Below are positions 10,496-21,312 of a stretch of DNA of 64,000 bases, in pieces (position 1 is the first letter of the stretch; each line of letters begins with the position of its first letter). The position numbers and the translations under genes were made by a program. The notes under the pieces were generated by a model, which saw nothing but the letters and a program-made list of their open reading frames with translations, searched no databases and was not told where the DNA came from. This DNA is from Nissolia schottii (Eukaryota > Streptophyta > Magnoliopsida > Fabales > Fabaceae), in contig QANU01007345.1 of assembly GCA_003254905.1 (NCBI GenBank), positions 81,657-145,656 of the forward strand. Reading direction: 5' to 3'.

Positions 10496-10833
10496 GGGCT
10501 GTCAAAATGGACACGGTCCTTTTACCCGGTTAAATGGACGAACTTTACATGAAAAAAATAGGCTCGCAAAAATTTGAAAAAAAATTGGACCGGCTCGTTT
10601 AGGCCCGCACCGTTTGGCTCGCGGACCGGCTCGTGAGTCCGTGAAAATTTTTAGATAATTTTTTTTGAATTTTTATTATTTTTTTGTTTTTTGAATTTTT
10701 TTTAAAAAAATAAACGGGTTAGCGGGCAGCCCGTTTAGGCCCGCGGACCAACCATAAACGACCCGGACCCAAAAAAATGCAATTTTTTTGCCCGGCCCGT
10801 TTAGACTAGCGGGCCCGCCCGTTTTGACAGCCA
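10496..10833. mobile_element. Small inverted-repeat element with GGGCTGTCAAAA ends
   Basis: The 338-bp element begins GGGCTGTCAAAATGG and ends CCGTTTTGACAGCCA, giving terminal inverted repeats of about 12 bp, with TA on both outer sides (10494-10495 and 10834-10835). The interior is rich in GGCCCGC and CCCGTTTAGGCCCGC blocks on both strands and contains poly-T and poly-A tracts. No coding capacity is visible. This GGGCTGTCAAAA type of repeat is common in dicot genomes and is usually treated as a non-autonomous DNA transposon; I cannot assign the superfamily from the ends alone. Confidence 0.65.
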
Positions 10834-11650
10834 TAGCTAATATAGTTGCACGCACGATGAATTTACTATTATGTATTTTGAGAAATATGTTATGTATCTG
10901 TACATTATTATTAGAATATTATGTGGGTTGATGTACTTATCTGTGATGGACCATGTATTTGTTTATATAACTGACTAGACTAGGATTGGTTCACCGTCTA
11001 AGCCCCAGGCTCTATCGCTTGTATCACATATTTTGTTCACACGCGGCTCATACTTTATGAATAAGTAACAAGCAGAAAAGTTTTGAAATGATCCATATTT
11101 TCCTTAACCTAGTATTTTCTAAAGTAATAAAGGACTATATGTACTCCCACCAAGTGGTAAACAGCCTAGTGAGTATTACGTATGACTCGAGCGTAGGTAG
11201 ATAACTAGGGGTGTTACAAATAGCAACATTGGCAGTGCCAGGAACAATGCCACCATTAGTCTTACTAGCAGTGTAATGTGCGCAATCTGTCATAATCCTT
11301 AAAACTTTTGGAGTAGATTGTCCTACAGACATAAGGAAAATCACGATCTGTCATAACTTTTGGGGTTATGATGTGCAATACTACACATTTCTCTTGTGGA
11401 TTATTTTGGCACAACAAATAAATCCCCCATAGTGTAGAAAGCTAGTTTGGTGTCGATAATGATATCATCATAACCCCAAACAAACAACTTTCAGACAACT
11501 CTATTTATATAGGTGTAAAATTCACCATGATAGAGTCCATCATAGGAGGATAGCATATTTTACTCAACATTTTATCATGTAAACACCATTGAACATTTTG
11601 TTCTAAAGGATATAAAAGCTTCTGAAATATCTCACATGGCATAATTGAAG
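10834..11650. other. Intergenic, no gene recognised
   Basis: A 69-codon minus-strand frame at 11135-11344 has no recognisable domain. A 15-bp inverted repeat (TTTGGGGTTATGATG near 11358 and its complement near 11467) could form a loose stem. Nothing else stands out. Confidence 0.5.
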
Positions 11651-11654
11651 CACA

Positions 11655-12250
11655 ACAATTTTCAAGGAAACATCAAGTGTAGAAAGAAAAACCTTGAAAA
11701 TGATCCATCACACCAAGTCTTGTTTTACCTACTCCATTGACTTTATGGATCCTTTTCATGCAAATGCCAGTAGACCCAAAATTGAGAAGCGATGCTACGT
11801 TTTACACTTGTAAATGCAATCCTAATGGGTGGATATCCACAGGTAAAACATCACGTCTAATCTCTGCTAATACTTGTTCAACGATCTTCCTAATGAAATT
11901 GTGTTCATATAAATACCTGCTCAATAAAAGTACTTATCTATTTTATTATAATCAAAGTTGTAATAATCAGATAGATAAGACAGCTTTGAAGTAACCATGC
12001 TCATCACGATGTGAAGTATATGTTGGGTCCACCATGGTAGACCTCACACTTTTGTGAATATGGTGGTCCATTTTTATTTTTTGTTGTCACAATAATATTA
12101 TTCGCGTAAGAACAATTTGGTACCCATGTCAGAAATGATAACCGGACAAGTCGGCAACTTGCTTCAAGGCCTTTCTTCATTGCTGTACCTTCTAAGGGTT
12201 ATCCTTGTACCTAAACTCTTGCACTGCCAATGTTTTTCTGAAATCCCGTC
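11655..12250 (-). pseudogene. TNL resistance pseudogene, TIR end plus NBS start
   Basis: The upstream piece (about 12250-12124) keeps only the last part of a TIR domain, ALKQVADLSGYHF then a stop, and a GT donor at 12123. The downstream exon begins at 11916 with YLYEHNFIRKIVEQVLAEIR, followed by the linker VLPVDIHPLGL, an in-frame stop, VASLLNFGS and a degenerate P-loop GVGKTRL near 11715. The rest of the TIR domain is missing: the sequence immediately upstream is the LTR of a copia fragment. With stops in both exons it is dead. It follows the same exon pattern as the other cluster members. Confidence 0.75.
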
Positions 12251-12271
12251 TGCTTTCGAATGTCGGAAGAT

Positions 12272-13690
12272 GTGGAAAAATATAAGCAAATGATACTAAT
12301 TTTTCATATGTAATATACAGATTATAACTTCATTATATAGAGGAAACTGTTGTAAAAGAATAAAAGCTAACCTAACAATTAGGAGATATTCACATTATAC
12401 AGAGATATCAATCAATAATATATAACACTAATTTATAGGGACTAATGGCAGATAATTGATACAACACTAATTTAAGGACTAACGGTAGATTTTGTTCCTT
12501 AATTTTAGAGTTTCCTTCAATACTCCCCCTCAAGCTAGATCTAGAAGATTGATTGATCCAAGCTTAGACAGTAGAGGGTTGGCTGCGATATGCATAGTTG
12601 CTTGGTTGTCACAAAAAAGTGTCATAGGGAGACTACTTGGAAAACCAAGATCAGCAAGAAGACCTTTAAGCCATACCATTTCACAAGCAGCAGATGCCAT
12701 GGCACGATATTCAGCTTCGGCACTAGAATGGGCAACATGTTTTTTGCTACGCCAAGAAACAAGATTACCACCAACAAACATACAATAACCAGTAGTAGAT
12801 TTTAGATCACGTGCATTTCCAGCCCAATCAGAGTCACTATAACCAGTTATTCATTCTTGGCTAGGACAATACCACGCCTAATAAACCCTTGAAGATATTG
12901 CAAGATACGCTTGATAATGGCCAAATGAAAAAACGTAGGTGCATGCATAAATTGGCTAACTAGACTAACAACATAAGTGATGTCAGGTCAAGTAATAGTA
13001 AGATAAATAAGCTTACCCACCAACCGTTGATAGTAATTGATAGACTATAAGGGTGCGCTTGCTGTGTCAAGATTCAGCTTACTATCCAATGGAGTAAGAG
13101 GTGGCTTACAATTCATCATCTCAACATCTTCAAGTAAGTCAAGAATGTACTTCCTTTGGTTAAGAAATAGACCTTTACTGGAAATGGCCATTTCAATTCC
13201 AAGAAAGTAGTTTACATGGCCGAGATCCTTTATAACCCAGCAATAATAAGATCATCGACATAAACAAGAACTACTACTATTTCATTTGAGACATTTCGAC
13301 CAAATAAGGAAGAGTTTGCAACACTTCTCAAGAAACCTACTTCTTGAAGAACAACATTTAATTTCGCATCCTAAGAACGCGGAGATTGTTTCAAACCATA
13401 GATTGATTTGTGTAGTCAGTAGGCCAAGGAAGAATTTGGGCTTTGTAGATGCACTAGAGGTAATTTCATGTATACTTCTTCTTCAAGATCTCCATGTAAG
13501 AATACATTTTTGACATCCATCTGGCTCATTGACCAACCACAATTTACAGCAACAGAGAGCAAGACACGTAAAATATTCATTTTAGCAGCAGGAGCAAAAG
13601 TCTCCTTATAGTCCACACCAAGTGTTTGAGTAAACCCCTGGGCTACAAGGTGGGCTTTATGTCTGTCAATCCATGCCATCCTTATTAAAC
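12272..13690 (-). mobile_element. 5'-truncated copia retrotransposon with 3' LTR
   Basis: The element reads on the minus strand. From the right come reverse-transcriptase motifs ([53 protein letters not shown]) and, after several frameshifts, RNase H (VSWRSKKHVAHSSAEAEYRA, FCDNQATMHIAANP). The polypurine tract CTTGAGGGGGAG lies at about 12521-12533, followed by a probable 3' LTR of about 250 bp down to about 12272, which contains TATA-like CTATAAAT and CTATATAA. Gag, protease, integrase and the 5' LTR are absent, consistent with 5' truncation or later deletion. It abuts the TIR fragment at 12250 and may have destroyed that gene. Confidence 0.75.
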
Positions 13691-13691
13691 T

Positions 13692-13870
13692 TTGTTTTAT
13701 ACTTAGACACAACCGTAGTAGAGAACGAGACACAACCATTTATTTACTCAGATACAACCTTTTTTTTTACTCAGACACAACACTTGTTTTACTCAGACAC
13801 AATCATTTATTTTACCCAAACACGACCTTTTTCATATTTAGACACAACTGTTCGCAAAATGAGACATAAC
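13692..13870. repeat. Short tandem repeat, unit about 25 bp
   Basis: Six or seven imperfect units based on ACTCAGACACAACC followed by a T-rich spacer lie directly beside the truncated copia element. Units vary in spacer length. No function is evident. Confidence 0.75.
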
Positions 13871-14550
13871 TTTCTTAAACAAGAAGACATAACCATTGTT
13901 TAGCCGAACAAAAATAGCAAAAGGAAAGACGGACAGAGTTTTTTGTTTGACGATTAACTTGAAAAAAGAAAATGAACTAGTAAGGGTTAATTCTTATTAG
14001 TAGTTATGGAGACGAAAAAGCCTTGCGATGGAAGAGTTGAAAAATGTGGTTGCAGAAAAAGAAGGAAGAAGAAGCAGTGACCGAGAGGAAGAAGAGAGAA
14101 TGGTGTTCGTGGGATGAAGACGAGAGAGTTATGTCGCAACAACTCTGGGAGAAGAAAGCTTTTCATAGAGAAGTGCGAAATGTGAACGGTTGGCGTGCTG
14201 AGAGAGTGCATGACACGCGCACGTTTTGCGAGAGTGGGGTACGTTCTCCCGTTTTGATGGGCTCGAGGTGTCCACGTGTAGTTATTGTCTCATCAGATGT
14301 GCACCAAATGTGCAATAACCTGATGTGCAATATTGTGGTTCATTTTTTTATGGCAGTGCATGTGAAAATTAATCAATTTTCATCCCATAGCTGTGAGAAT
14401 ATAATTTTTTTTTATTTATTTTGGCACTGCATCTGCATAAAAATTGAATTCTTTTATAAGAATATAAATATAAATAATTAGTATGAAAATTTTCATGCGG
14501 CTTAAAGCACACCAATTCCCAAGGGAAAAAAATAAAAGTCTGTAAAGAAA
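13871..14550. other. Intergenic, purine-rich, no gene recognised
   Basis: A 145-codon plus-strand frame (14044-14481) starts Lys/Glu-rich and ends in AT-rich low-complexity sequence, with no domain. The base composition resembles the interior of the nearby Mutator-like element more than a gene. Confidence 0.5.
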
Positions 14551-16221
14551 AACCTTAAAAGTGAATAGATTGACACGTCTTACCGAGGAATGAAGTAACG
14601 TTTTGCAGTTGGGAATCCAGTCTAATCCATGTTGACACGCCTTGAACGATCTTCACAATATTATTGTGCTCATACCCATACCTGCCCAATGAGGGTACTT
14701 AGATACATTGAATTACAATTCAATTGCAATTATAGATGAAAAAGTAAAGAAAGAAATATAAGAACTAGGTACCCATGTTGAAAATGATAACCGGCTAACT
14801 CAGCTGCATCTTTCAAAGCCTTCCTCCATTTCTGCTCTTAAACATTTTGAATAAACGACTAAAGGAGAACACGACAAAGAATAGAGAGGTTACAGATAAT
14901 AAAGAAATATTATATTATCAGAGTTGTGTTCTTTGAGTACAAGAGGAATTTCTATTTAAAGACAAGAAAAAGAATCATAACTTAACGACAGAATAATGTC
15001 AAAATCATGTAATATCAAACTAAATCGGAATTAAATCAATCTAATATATTCTAAATATAATATTATTCTTAACACCCTCCCTCAAGTTAAAGCTCATTGA
15101 GCTTTAAGCTTGTTAAAAATCAGTAGAGGTTGTCGAAGAAGCAAGAGCGACAACAAAGAGTCTTGTATGGAAACAAGGGCTTGTACGGAAACAAAATGGC
15201 TGGATGGAACCAACGGCTAAGCTTGACCAGCAAAAGGAAACATCGAGAGGAGACATCGGGGGTTGCGGAGAGGCAGCAATAGGCAACATCGGACTGCGCG
15301 GAGGCAGCAAAGGCAACATCGTGACTGCCCAGAAGCAACAAAGGTAACATCGTGGCTACGTGGAGGCATCAAGGGAGAGTGGGAAATAGGAGCCAACATA
15401 ATTAGGAGACACATGGAAATGAGTAGGGGATTGCGTCGAGGCGTGGTGGTGCTTAGACAATAGGGTTAGTTTTTGTGAAAAATGGAATGCGATGAAATAA
15501 ATAGAGATGACAACGATTTTTTTTATAGAGAGCCTAACGGAGAGGCTCTAAGGCAACAAAATTGGGTGAAAAGTTCAAGGAGGAAACCATGGCTCTGATA
15601 CCATGTTAAACATTTTGAATAAATGACTAAAGGAGAACACGACAAAGACTAGAGAGGTTACAGATAATAAAGAAATATTATATTATCAGAGTTGTGTCCT
15701 TTGAGTACAAGAAGAATCTCTATTTAAAGACTAGAAAGAGAATCATAACTTAACGACAGAGTAATGTCAAAATCATGTAATATCAAACTAAATCGGAATT
15801 AAATCAATCTAATATATTCTAAATATAATATTATTCTTAACATCTACAACTTCTCCATGTTATCATCAAACTTCTCATATTCACCAACCAAGTACATCCA
15901 ATGCTTCTCCACAAGTCCCTGTCTGCAATCTCATGTCATCGAAAACGCACTCCATGATGTTAACAAGTTCATCCAAGCAAAATGAAGAAGAAGCGTAGTT
16001 CTTAGAGAACACAACGATGGCAGTCCTGGACCCTTCAATTGCGGTGACAAGTGATGGTGCGATTTCCGTCCCTTTGTTGAGGTCCAAGTCATCGATGAAA
16101 GCGTTGATTCCGCTCTTTTTTAGAGCAGAGTAGAGATTCCCAGTAAAGCCTCACCTCTAAAGCTGAGAAACACATCGTACTTGTAAGAGGATGAGGAAGA
16201 GGACTATGCTTCACTCGCCAT
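14551..16221 (-). pseudogene. TNL/TIR pseudogene interrupted by a TRIM-like retroelement
   Basis: The ATG at 16221 is followed by MASEA and an early stop, then SSYKYDVFLSFRGE. A deletion removes the DTRYGF segment, after which the TIR continues in frame with FTGNLYSALKKSGINAF, DLNKGTEIAPSLVTAIEGSR and SSFCLDELVNIMEC (about 16140-15950). After more damage (TCGEALD, EKFDDNMEKL) the exon is broken at 15843 by a 1,007-bp insertion and resumes at 14835 with WRKALKDAAELAGYHFQHG, ending at 14773 with a GT donor. Exon 2 starts at 14681 (YGYEHNNIVKIVQGVST) and ends at a stop near 14551. The order of exons and spacing match the intact TIR-X genes to the left, so this was once a similar gene. Confidence 0.85.
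14836..15842 (-). mobile_element. TRIM-like non-autonomous LTR retrotransposon
   Basis: Two direct repeats of 239 bp (14836-15074 and 15604-15842) flank a 529-bp interior. The LTRs begin TGTTAAG and end TTTAACA on the minus strand and differ at about nine sites. Immediately after the 5' LTR (right side) comes TGGTATCAGAGCC at 15603, the primer-binding site for initiator tRNA-Met, and the 3' LTR is preceded by the purine tract GAGGGAGGG (15083-15075). A near-perfect 5-bp target duplication (TCTGC at 14831-14835, TCTAC at 15843-15847) flanks the element. The interior has no coding capacity and contains a repeat of about 34 bp (GGCAACATCG...GGCAGCAAA), roughly three copies. The size is close to that of terminal-repeat retrotransposons in miniature. 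Confidence 0.9.
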
Positions 16222-16735
16222 GAGAGCTCAAGTTCATTGAATTCAGGAAATGTCGTTTTTTCATTTCTTCATTCTTCACATCAAGCAACCTGCGTATATA
16301 ATATTTTGAAAACAAATAGGCTAACCTTAGCATTTAGTAGTTGCATTTAAATAAACATAAAAAGCATGGAAGAAATTATTACTTAATCACAAATTTAATA
16401 TATCATTCTTAGACACACAATAAAAATAAATTTTATTATCTTTAATGTGTGTCCCATCTTATAATTTTGGGTCCCACCAAGTGAGACTCATTTTTATTAT
16501 GTGTACGTATAAGAATGATGTGTTAACCTTAGTTCTAAAAAAAGAATTTCTCAAAGGCATGCGGCTTAGGATCCGATATTCAATCGTATGCAATAAAAAA
16601 TAAAATGATTGTTGTAGTAGTTGACTAATTTGTAATTACAAAGAAGTTTCGCTATGTAGATTTTAGCAGGGTTGAGTTTATTATATGAAATTGACTTGGA
16701 CTTTTCCACTAACTACATGTGCCAAAGATGAAATA
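16222..16735. other. Intergenic, nothing recognised
   Basis: AT-rich sequence upstream of the broken TIR gene. No gene or repeat could be assigned. Confidence 0.5.
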
Positions 16736-16739
16736 AAAT

Positions 16740-17760
16740 ACTAGAAACATGTGTTCTCAGCTGCAATAATCTTCCTTAATAAGTTCAAAATTTTCAATTC
16801 TCTCTTGTTCATACTACAGGTTATTTGAAATTCGAGGATAAGAGTTTGAGAAGTGGACAGCTTCCATGATGGTGTGTTGCTTATAAGAAATTCTTGTATG
16901 TTCATAAAATACAAGTGTTTGATATGCACTTGATCGCACAATGGCATTTTGAAGTTATTGGTGGATCCGTTAAGGCCAAATTATCATTATGATATAAGTG
17001 GTCAAAAGCATATTCAAACTTATCGATTGGTTAACCTTAGCCCATCTTCTCATTGTGCCCTTGATATGTAAATATTGTTTCCATAACAAAACTGAATGTA
17101 GCCATAGGGATTCAGATGTTAAAATAAGTCAAACCCTACAACTAGTCCCATTTATTGTATTATATGAAGCTCTAACATATCCTAATCTAGCATGCCACAT
17201 GTTTATGTTTATGGTATCATGCAAATAAGCATAAGATGATGATGCATTTTCATTAATAACTTGTGAAATTTTCTATACAATGTTATCAAATTGAAAATAA
17301 ACCTTGACCCCCAACCTTTTCCTACCAGAGCCACAGAAATCAAATTTGCCCTTATGCTAGGCACATGCAAAACGTCAACTCAGAGCCAAGGTCTTACCAG
17401 ATGTGAGCTTCAAAATAACACCTCCTTTTCCTAGAACTGTAATAGTTCTTGAATCACCAAGATAAACTCGTTCTTCTCCATCTCCCACGGAACTGTAGGA
17501 GGAAAACACATTCCGATTAGTACAGATGTGCCTTGTAGTGCCAGAGTCATTCACATTGTTCGCATGCCTCACTTGAGACACGAATGCAGTAATAACATCG
17601 TCTCCTTCAACCAAATTCGCTTTTGATCTAGGGTGATTCACATTCTTCGTCGTCTCAAACGGCATTGTCCATCACCATGACATGCTTTTCCACACACAAT
17701 ACACCCTTTACTTGGACAAGAACCAGATTCAAAGTGCTACAGCATATTGATCTTGCATTA
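16740..17760 (-). pseudogene. Copia polyprotein fragment: zinc knuckle, protease, start of integrase
   Basis: On the minus strand the fragment runs from a CCHC zinc knuckle, CIVCGKACHGDGQC (about 17705-17664), to an aspartic protease region NDSGTTRHICTNRNVFSSY with the Asp-Ser-Gly active site (about 17550), then VYLGDSRTITVLGKGGVILK. After frameshifts it continues with HVPSIRANLISV and MWHARLGYV, the gag-pre-integrase signature. No LTRs were found. The order nucleocapsid, protease, integrase is that of Ty1/copia. Stops and frameshifts make it non-functional. The left part (16740-17000) is only weakly assignable. Confidence 0.7.
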
Positions 17761-17972
17761 TAAACTCCATGTCAGTAGTCATGGAGAAATATTCCATAGC
17801 AGGGTTAGAATCACTTCAACTGTATATAATCTTATTAATGATGGCTTGACCAACTGCAAAAGTTAACGTTTCTATTACAGGTCATTAATCACTGTTCTGC
17901 TTCTGCTGTACCTTCTTGAAGAGTAAAATTTAGATCTTCTAGTATCCTGCAGGCTGCAGCAAATGCTTGAAA

Positions 17973-19793
17973 TCAACCAGTGATCTCAACCTGGCTCCAG
18001 CCAGATTCTTTAATCAGTCCTTTACCATCTATCGTCTTTCTCATCATATGCGCCTCCTTCCACTTGCCTGAAGAGGTATAAAAATTAGCCACTAATACAT
18101 GATTTCCAGAGCTTCCTGGACTAAGTTCTAATAACTTAGCAGCTGCAAGCTCTCCCAGCTCAACATTGCCGTGGATCGTACAAGCATTAAGCAATGGAGC
18201 CCAAGCTTGGACTTGGGCTTCCTGTGGCATACCCTGAATTGCATCTATAGCTAAGTCAAGCCGCCCGAATCGACCGAGAAGATCTACCAAGCAAATATAA
18301 TGTTCTACTGTAGGAGTTATTCCAAAATCTTTTTGCATACTTTTAAAGTACTTCAGTCCATCCTCTACCAATCCTGAATGGCTACATGCCAGCAAAACAC
18401 TAGTGTAAACAATGGCATCTGGCATTATCCCTTCTGCAGTTATCATTTTGTGAAAGAGGTCGATAGCCTCTTGCCCCATCCCATGGATGGCATAACTATT
18501 TATCATGGAAGTCCAAACAGTTAAATCTTTCTCTGCTATCCTTTCAAATGCTTCTTTTGATTTCTTGAAGCTTCCACATTTGGAGTACATGTGTATGAGA
18601 GATGTTTGGACTTGTAGATCCAATTCCAATCCATTCAGAAAAATGTATTCTTCAATCTCTTGTCCTGTACTGAGTGATCCTAAATCAGCACAAGCCGATA
18701 CAACAGTTGCAAGGGTTGCTCCATCTGGTCTAACATCTGTTCTTACCAGCCTTCTAAACAAATCCAATGCTTCAGCCGGATGACCTGAATGGGCATATCC
18801 TGCAATCATTGATGTCCATGAGAAAGTGCTCTTTCTGATGATCAAATCAAATATCTTTCTACCAGATGCAAGGTTACCACATTTTGCATACATAGTTATA
18901 AGCGAGTTTTGAACGGAATCCTCTTCGTCACATCCACATTTGAGTACAAGAGAGTGAACAGATGAAGCTAACAAATGCTCTCCGACTTGTATGCAACCAG
19001 GTATAAGATTTAGAAACACAATAAAGTCTATGCCAATGTTTTGATGCTGCATTTGATTAAATAAACTAAATGCTTCCACAACATGTCCAACTTTCACATA
19101 ACCCCCCATCATAGTGGACCAAGAAATAATTGACTTTTCGCCCATCAAGTCAAAAACTTTCCTTGCTTCATCCATTTGGCTAAACTGGGCATACATACCC
19201 ATCAGCGAGTTGGCCAAAGAAACCTCGAAATACGCAAGTCCAAGTTTGATCAAGCAACAGTGTATCGACATCCCTTGCCACCGAAAATTAAAACATTCCG
19301 AGTCCGCATAACCTGACAAAATGGAAACAAACGTGGATGAACTTGGCTCGAAGCCAAGAACCCGCATTTCTTTCAAGAGGCTCAATGCCTTGTCCATCCC
19401 ATTCCCACGAGAATAAGACGAAATCATGGCGTTCCACGAGACAACGCTTCTCTGGGTCATTTCATCAAACAAAAGGCGTGCATAATCAACATGCGAGCAT
19501 TTGGAGTACATGTCAACAAGGGAAGTTTGAACAAACACGTCCCCTTGGAACCCAAGTCTGAGCACATGCCCATGAATCATTGTTCCATGTCGAATGGATG
19601 CGAGATTGGCACAGGCCTTGAGGAGCAGGGGGTAGGTGTAGCTGTTTCCATGGACACCAGAGTGTGCCATCATGGAAGTGTATATCTTTAAGGTTTCTGT
19701 GAATAACCCATTGTTGGTAGAGTCTCGAATCATCAAGTTCCATAGGTAGAGGGGCCTTTGGAAGTTGGCAAGGGATGAAGGACGCAATGGCAT
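17973..19793 (-). CDS. Pentatricopeptide repeat protein, PLS class with E domain, 606 aa
   Basis: A single uninterrupted exon, as in most plant PPR genes. The protein consists of about a dozen tandem 31-36-residue helical repeats with the alternating P, L and S signatures (VVSWNAMISSYSRGNGMDKA, NSLITMYAKCGNLASGRKIF, TFSWTSMIAGYAHSGHPAEA, DLTVWTSMINSYAIHGMGQE). The C-terminal part matches the E extension (AWAPLLNACTIHGNVELGEL, NHVLVANFYTSSGKWKEAHM, GLIKESGWSQVEI) and stops there, with no DYW deaminase domain. Family knowledge: such proteins enter plastids or mitochondria and bind RNA, often guiding C-to-U editing with a deaminase supplied in trans. No strong transit peptide is obvious in the first 20 residues; a further start upstream was not found. 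Target unknown. Confidence 0.92.
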   Translation of the reverse strand: MPLRPSSLANFQRPLYLWNLMIRDSTNNGLFTETLKIYTSMMAHSGVHGNSYTYPLLLKACANLASIRHGTMIHGHVLRLGFQGDVFVQTSLVDMYSKCSHVDYARLLFDEMTQRSVVSWNAMISSYSRGNGMDKALSLLKEMRVLGFEPSSSTFVSILSGYADSECFNFRWQGMSIHCCLIKLGLAYFEVSLANSLMGMYAQFSQMDEARKVFDLMGEKSIISWSTMMGGYVKVGHVVEAFSLFNQMQHQNIGIDFIVFLNLIPGCIQVGEHLLASSVHSLVLKCGCDEEDSVQNSLITMYAKCGNLASGRKIFDLIIRKSTFSWTSMIAGYAHSGHPAEALDLFRRLVRTDVRPDGATLATVVSACADLGSLSTGQEIEEYIFLNGLELDLQVQTSLIHMYSKCGSFKKSKEAFERIAEKDLTVWTSMINSYAIHGMGQEAIDLFHKMITAEGIMPDAIVYTSVLLACSHSGLVEDGLKYFKSMQKDFGITPTVEHYICLVDLLGRFGRLDLAIDAIQGMPQEAQVQAWAPLLNACTIHGNVELGELAAAKLLELSPGSSGNHVLVANFYTSSGKWKEAHMMRKTIDGKGLIKESGWSQVEITG

Positions 19794-19799
19794 TTACTC

Positions 19800-20395
19800 A
19801 GTCAGTTTCTGGGCACTCTGTTCTAATGTCAAGAACTCGACTTTACTTCCCCGTTGTAAGTTGCTCCATGGGGTGAGAATTAAGTATGAGTGAAGTTCAT
19901 AATTACCAAAATCCGTGATTTTTGTTTTAGTTTTCATTCAGCATGACGTGAGTTTAAAGATAGTCATCGAAAAGTAGAAAAAGAGAATTCAGAATAACGT
20001 TGGACTATACTTTGATTATTTAACGTTGACTTGGATTAGACCACTTGACCAAAATTATTTTTATAATCTTTTCTAATCTAAGCCTCGTAAACCATTTTCA
20101 TTCTTTCGAAGTTATCCAAAATGGAACTTTTATATTTCGCAAATATTAATCATACGGTGGTGAGACCTCAATTTTCAGTCTAATTGGAACACAGGCCAAG
20201 TTAATGAAAGTTTCGGACATCATTGAGAAATTGCTCAATGAGATATCACTTGATTGATTTCTAATGATATGGAGATAGAAAAAAATTTAGAAATAAGGCT
20301 AAAATTTTAAGCAATCATCGTCTGACAAACTGCATGTATGTCCTGCTTGTTTAAGCCGCTTCTATGCCTCAAGAACTTGTGTGTGAGTCGGGACA
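19800..20395. other. Intergenic between PPR gene and alpha-galactosidase copy
   Basis: No gene is recognised. It should contain the promoter and 5' leader of the PPR gene ending at 17973. Confidence 0.5.
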
Positions 20396-20399
20396 TACA

Positions 20400-21122
20400 T
20401 CTTACAAGCATGTGAATCTAATTCACCAGATATTTCTCCTAACACTGATGATTGTGTTGAATGCTGCAAAAATACAATTAATCAAAACAAGTGTCTTAAA
20501 TGTCCTGCATTGTAAAGGAAACATAAAAAAGGTCAAACATTGCAGCTTACCTCCCATAAATCCCTTGCATCAACTGAAGTTCCTGGCTCAAGGCCTATGT
20601 CAGCCATGATGCAGTTACTGTTGCTTTGGATGAACTTCTATTCCATAAGACCACTGCTACATTTTTATCACTAAGAGGACCTGCCCAAACCTGCAACATT
20701 AACTGATGGGAATATAAATGTTACTAAAAGAACTTGTGAAGAACTGAAGTTGATGAGCATAGGTTAACTCCTTCAATTATGAGAAACAAGTTCATCAATT
20801 CAACTCACCATTCGCGCATGAAGAAGATTGATCCTAAAATGAACCCATATTATTCATACCCAGGAAGCAATGTTTATGCATTTTGGTCTTTATGTCCTAG
20901 TGAATAGTGATCCATCAGTAGTTCTAGTTCTAGTGCATATCTGATTTCTTCTGCAAAGAAATTGTATCAGAAATTGCTAAATAATAATGGTAGACAAACA
21001 AAAGATCAAAGTTTATTATGAGGTACTCAGCATCAGGATAGATCCCAAATTTAATACCTTTGCCATGAACATATTCGCTATAGTCCCGATGGGAATGCCG
21101 AAGCTTTGGCAACCTAATTGCC
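20400..21122 (-). pseudogene. Partial, degenerate copy of alpha-galactosidase gene
   Basis: Four exon remnants match the intact gene at 23334-28667 in order and include intron sequence, so this is a segmental copy rather than a processed one. The exon 5 copy (21122 to about 21010) reads GN, stop, VAKASAFPSG and then YVHGKGIKFGIYPDAE. A piece of exon 8 (SIFFMREW, about 20838-20813) is followed by the same intron sequence as the parent. The exon 14 copy (about 20693-20552) reads VWAGPLSD and [17 protein letters not shown], then loses one base and shifts. The exon 15 copy (about 20464-20400) reads [14 protein letters not shown] but has lost the parental stop. Exons 1-4, 6, 7 and 9-13 are missing. 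Confidence 0.85.
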
Positions 21123-21312
21123 CTGCCACCATCATAAACTAGTTAAATGTAATTATCATGGAAGCAGAATATAATTGACAAGGCAAGGATAACAGCTCTT
21201 GTATTAGTTAGGAATTAGATACTGTTTCTTATCCTTACAAGTAGCTTGCCCAAATTCAATTGCCATAACTTCTCAATTTGTTGAGCATAACCAGCTCCGA
21301 TATGAAAATAAT

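Noticed and set aside
11135-11344. 69-codon minus-strand frame as a small gene
   Set aside because: No domain, atypical composition and repeat-laden neighbourhood.
14044-14481. 145-codon plus-strand frame
   Set aside because: The N-terminal half is a Lys/Glu run from purine-rich DNA and the C-terminal half is AT-rich low-complexity sequence. No domain or splice structure.
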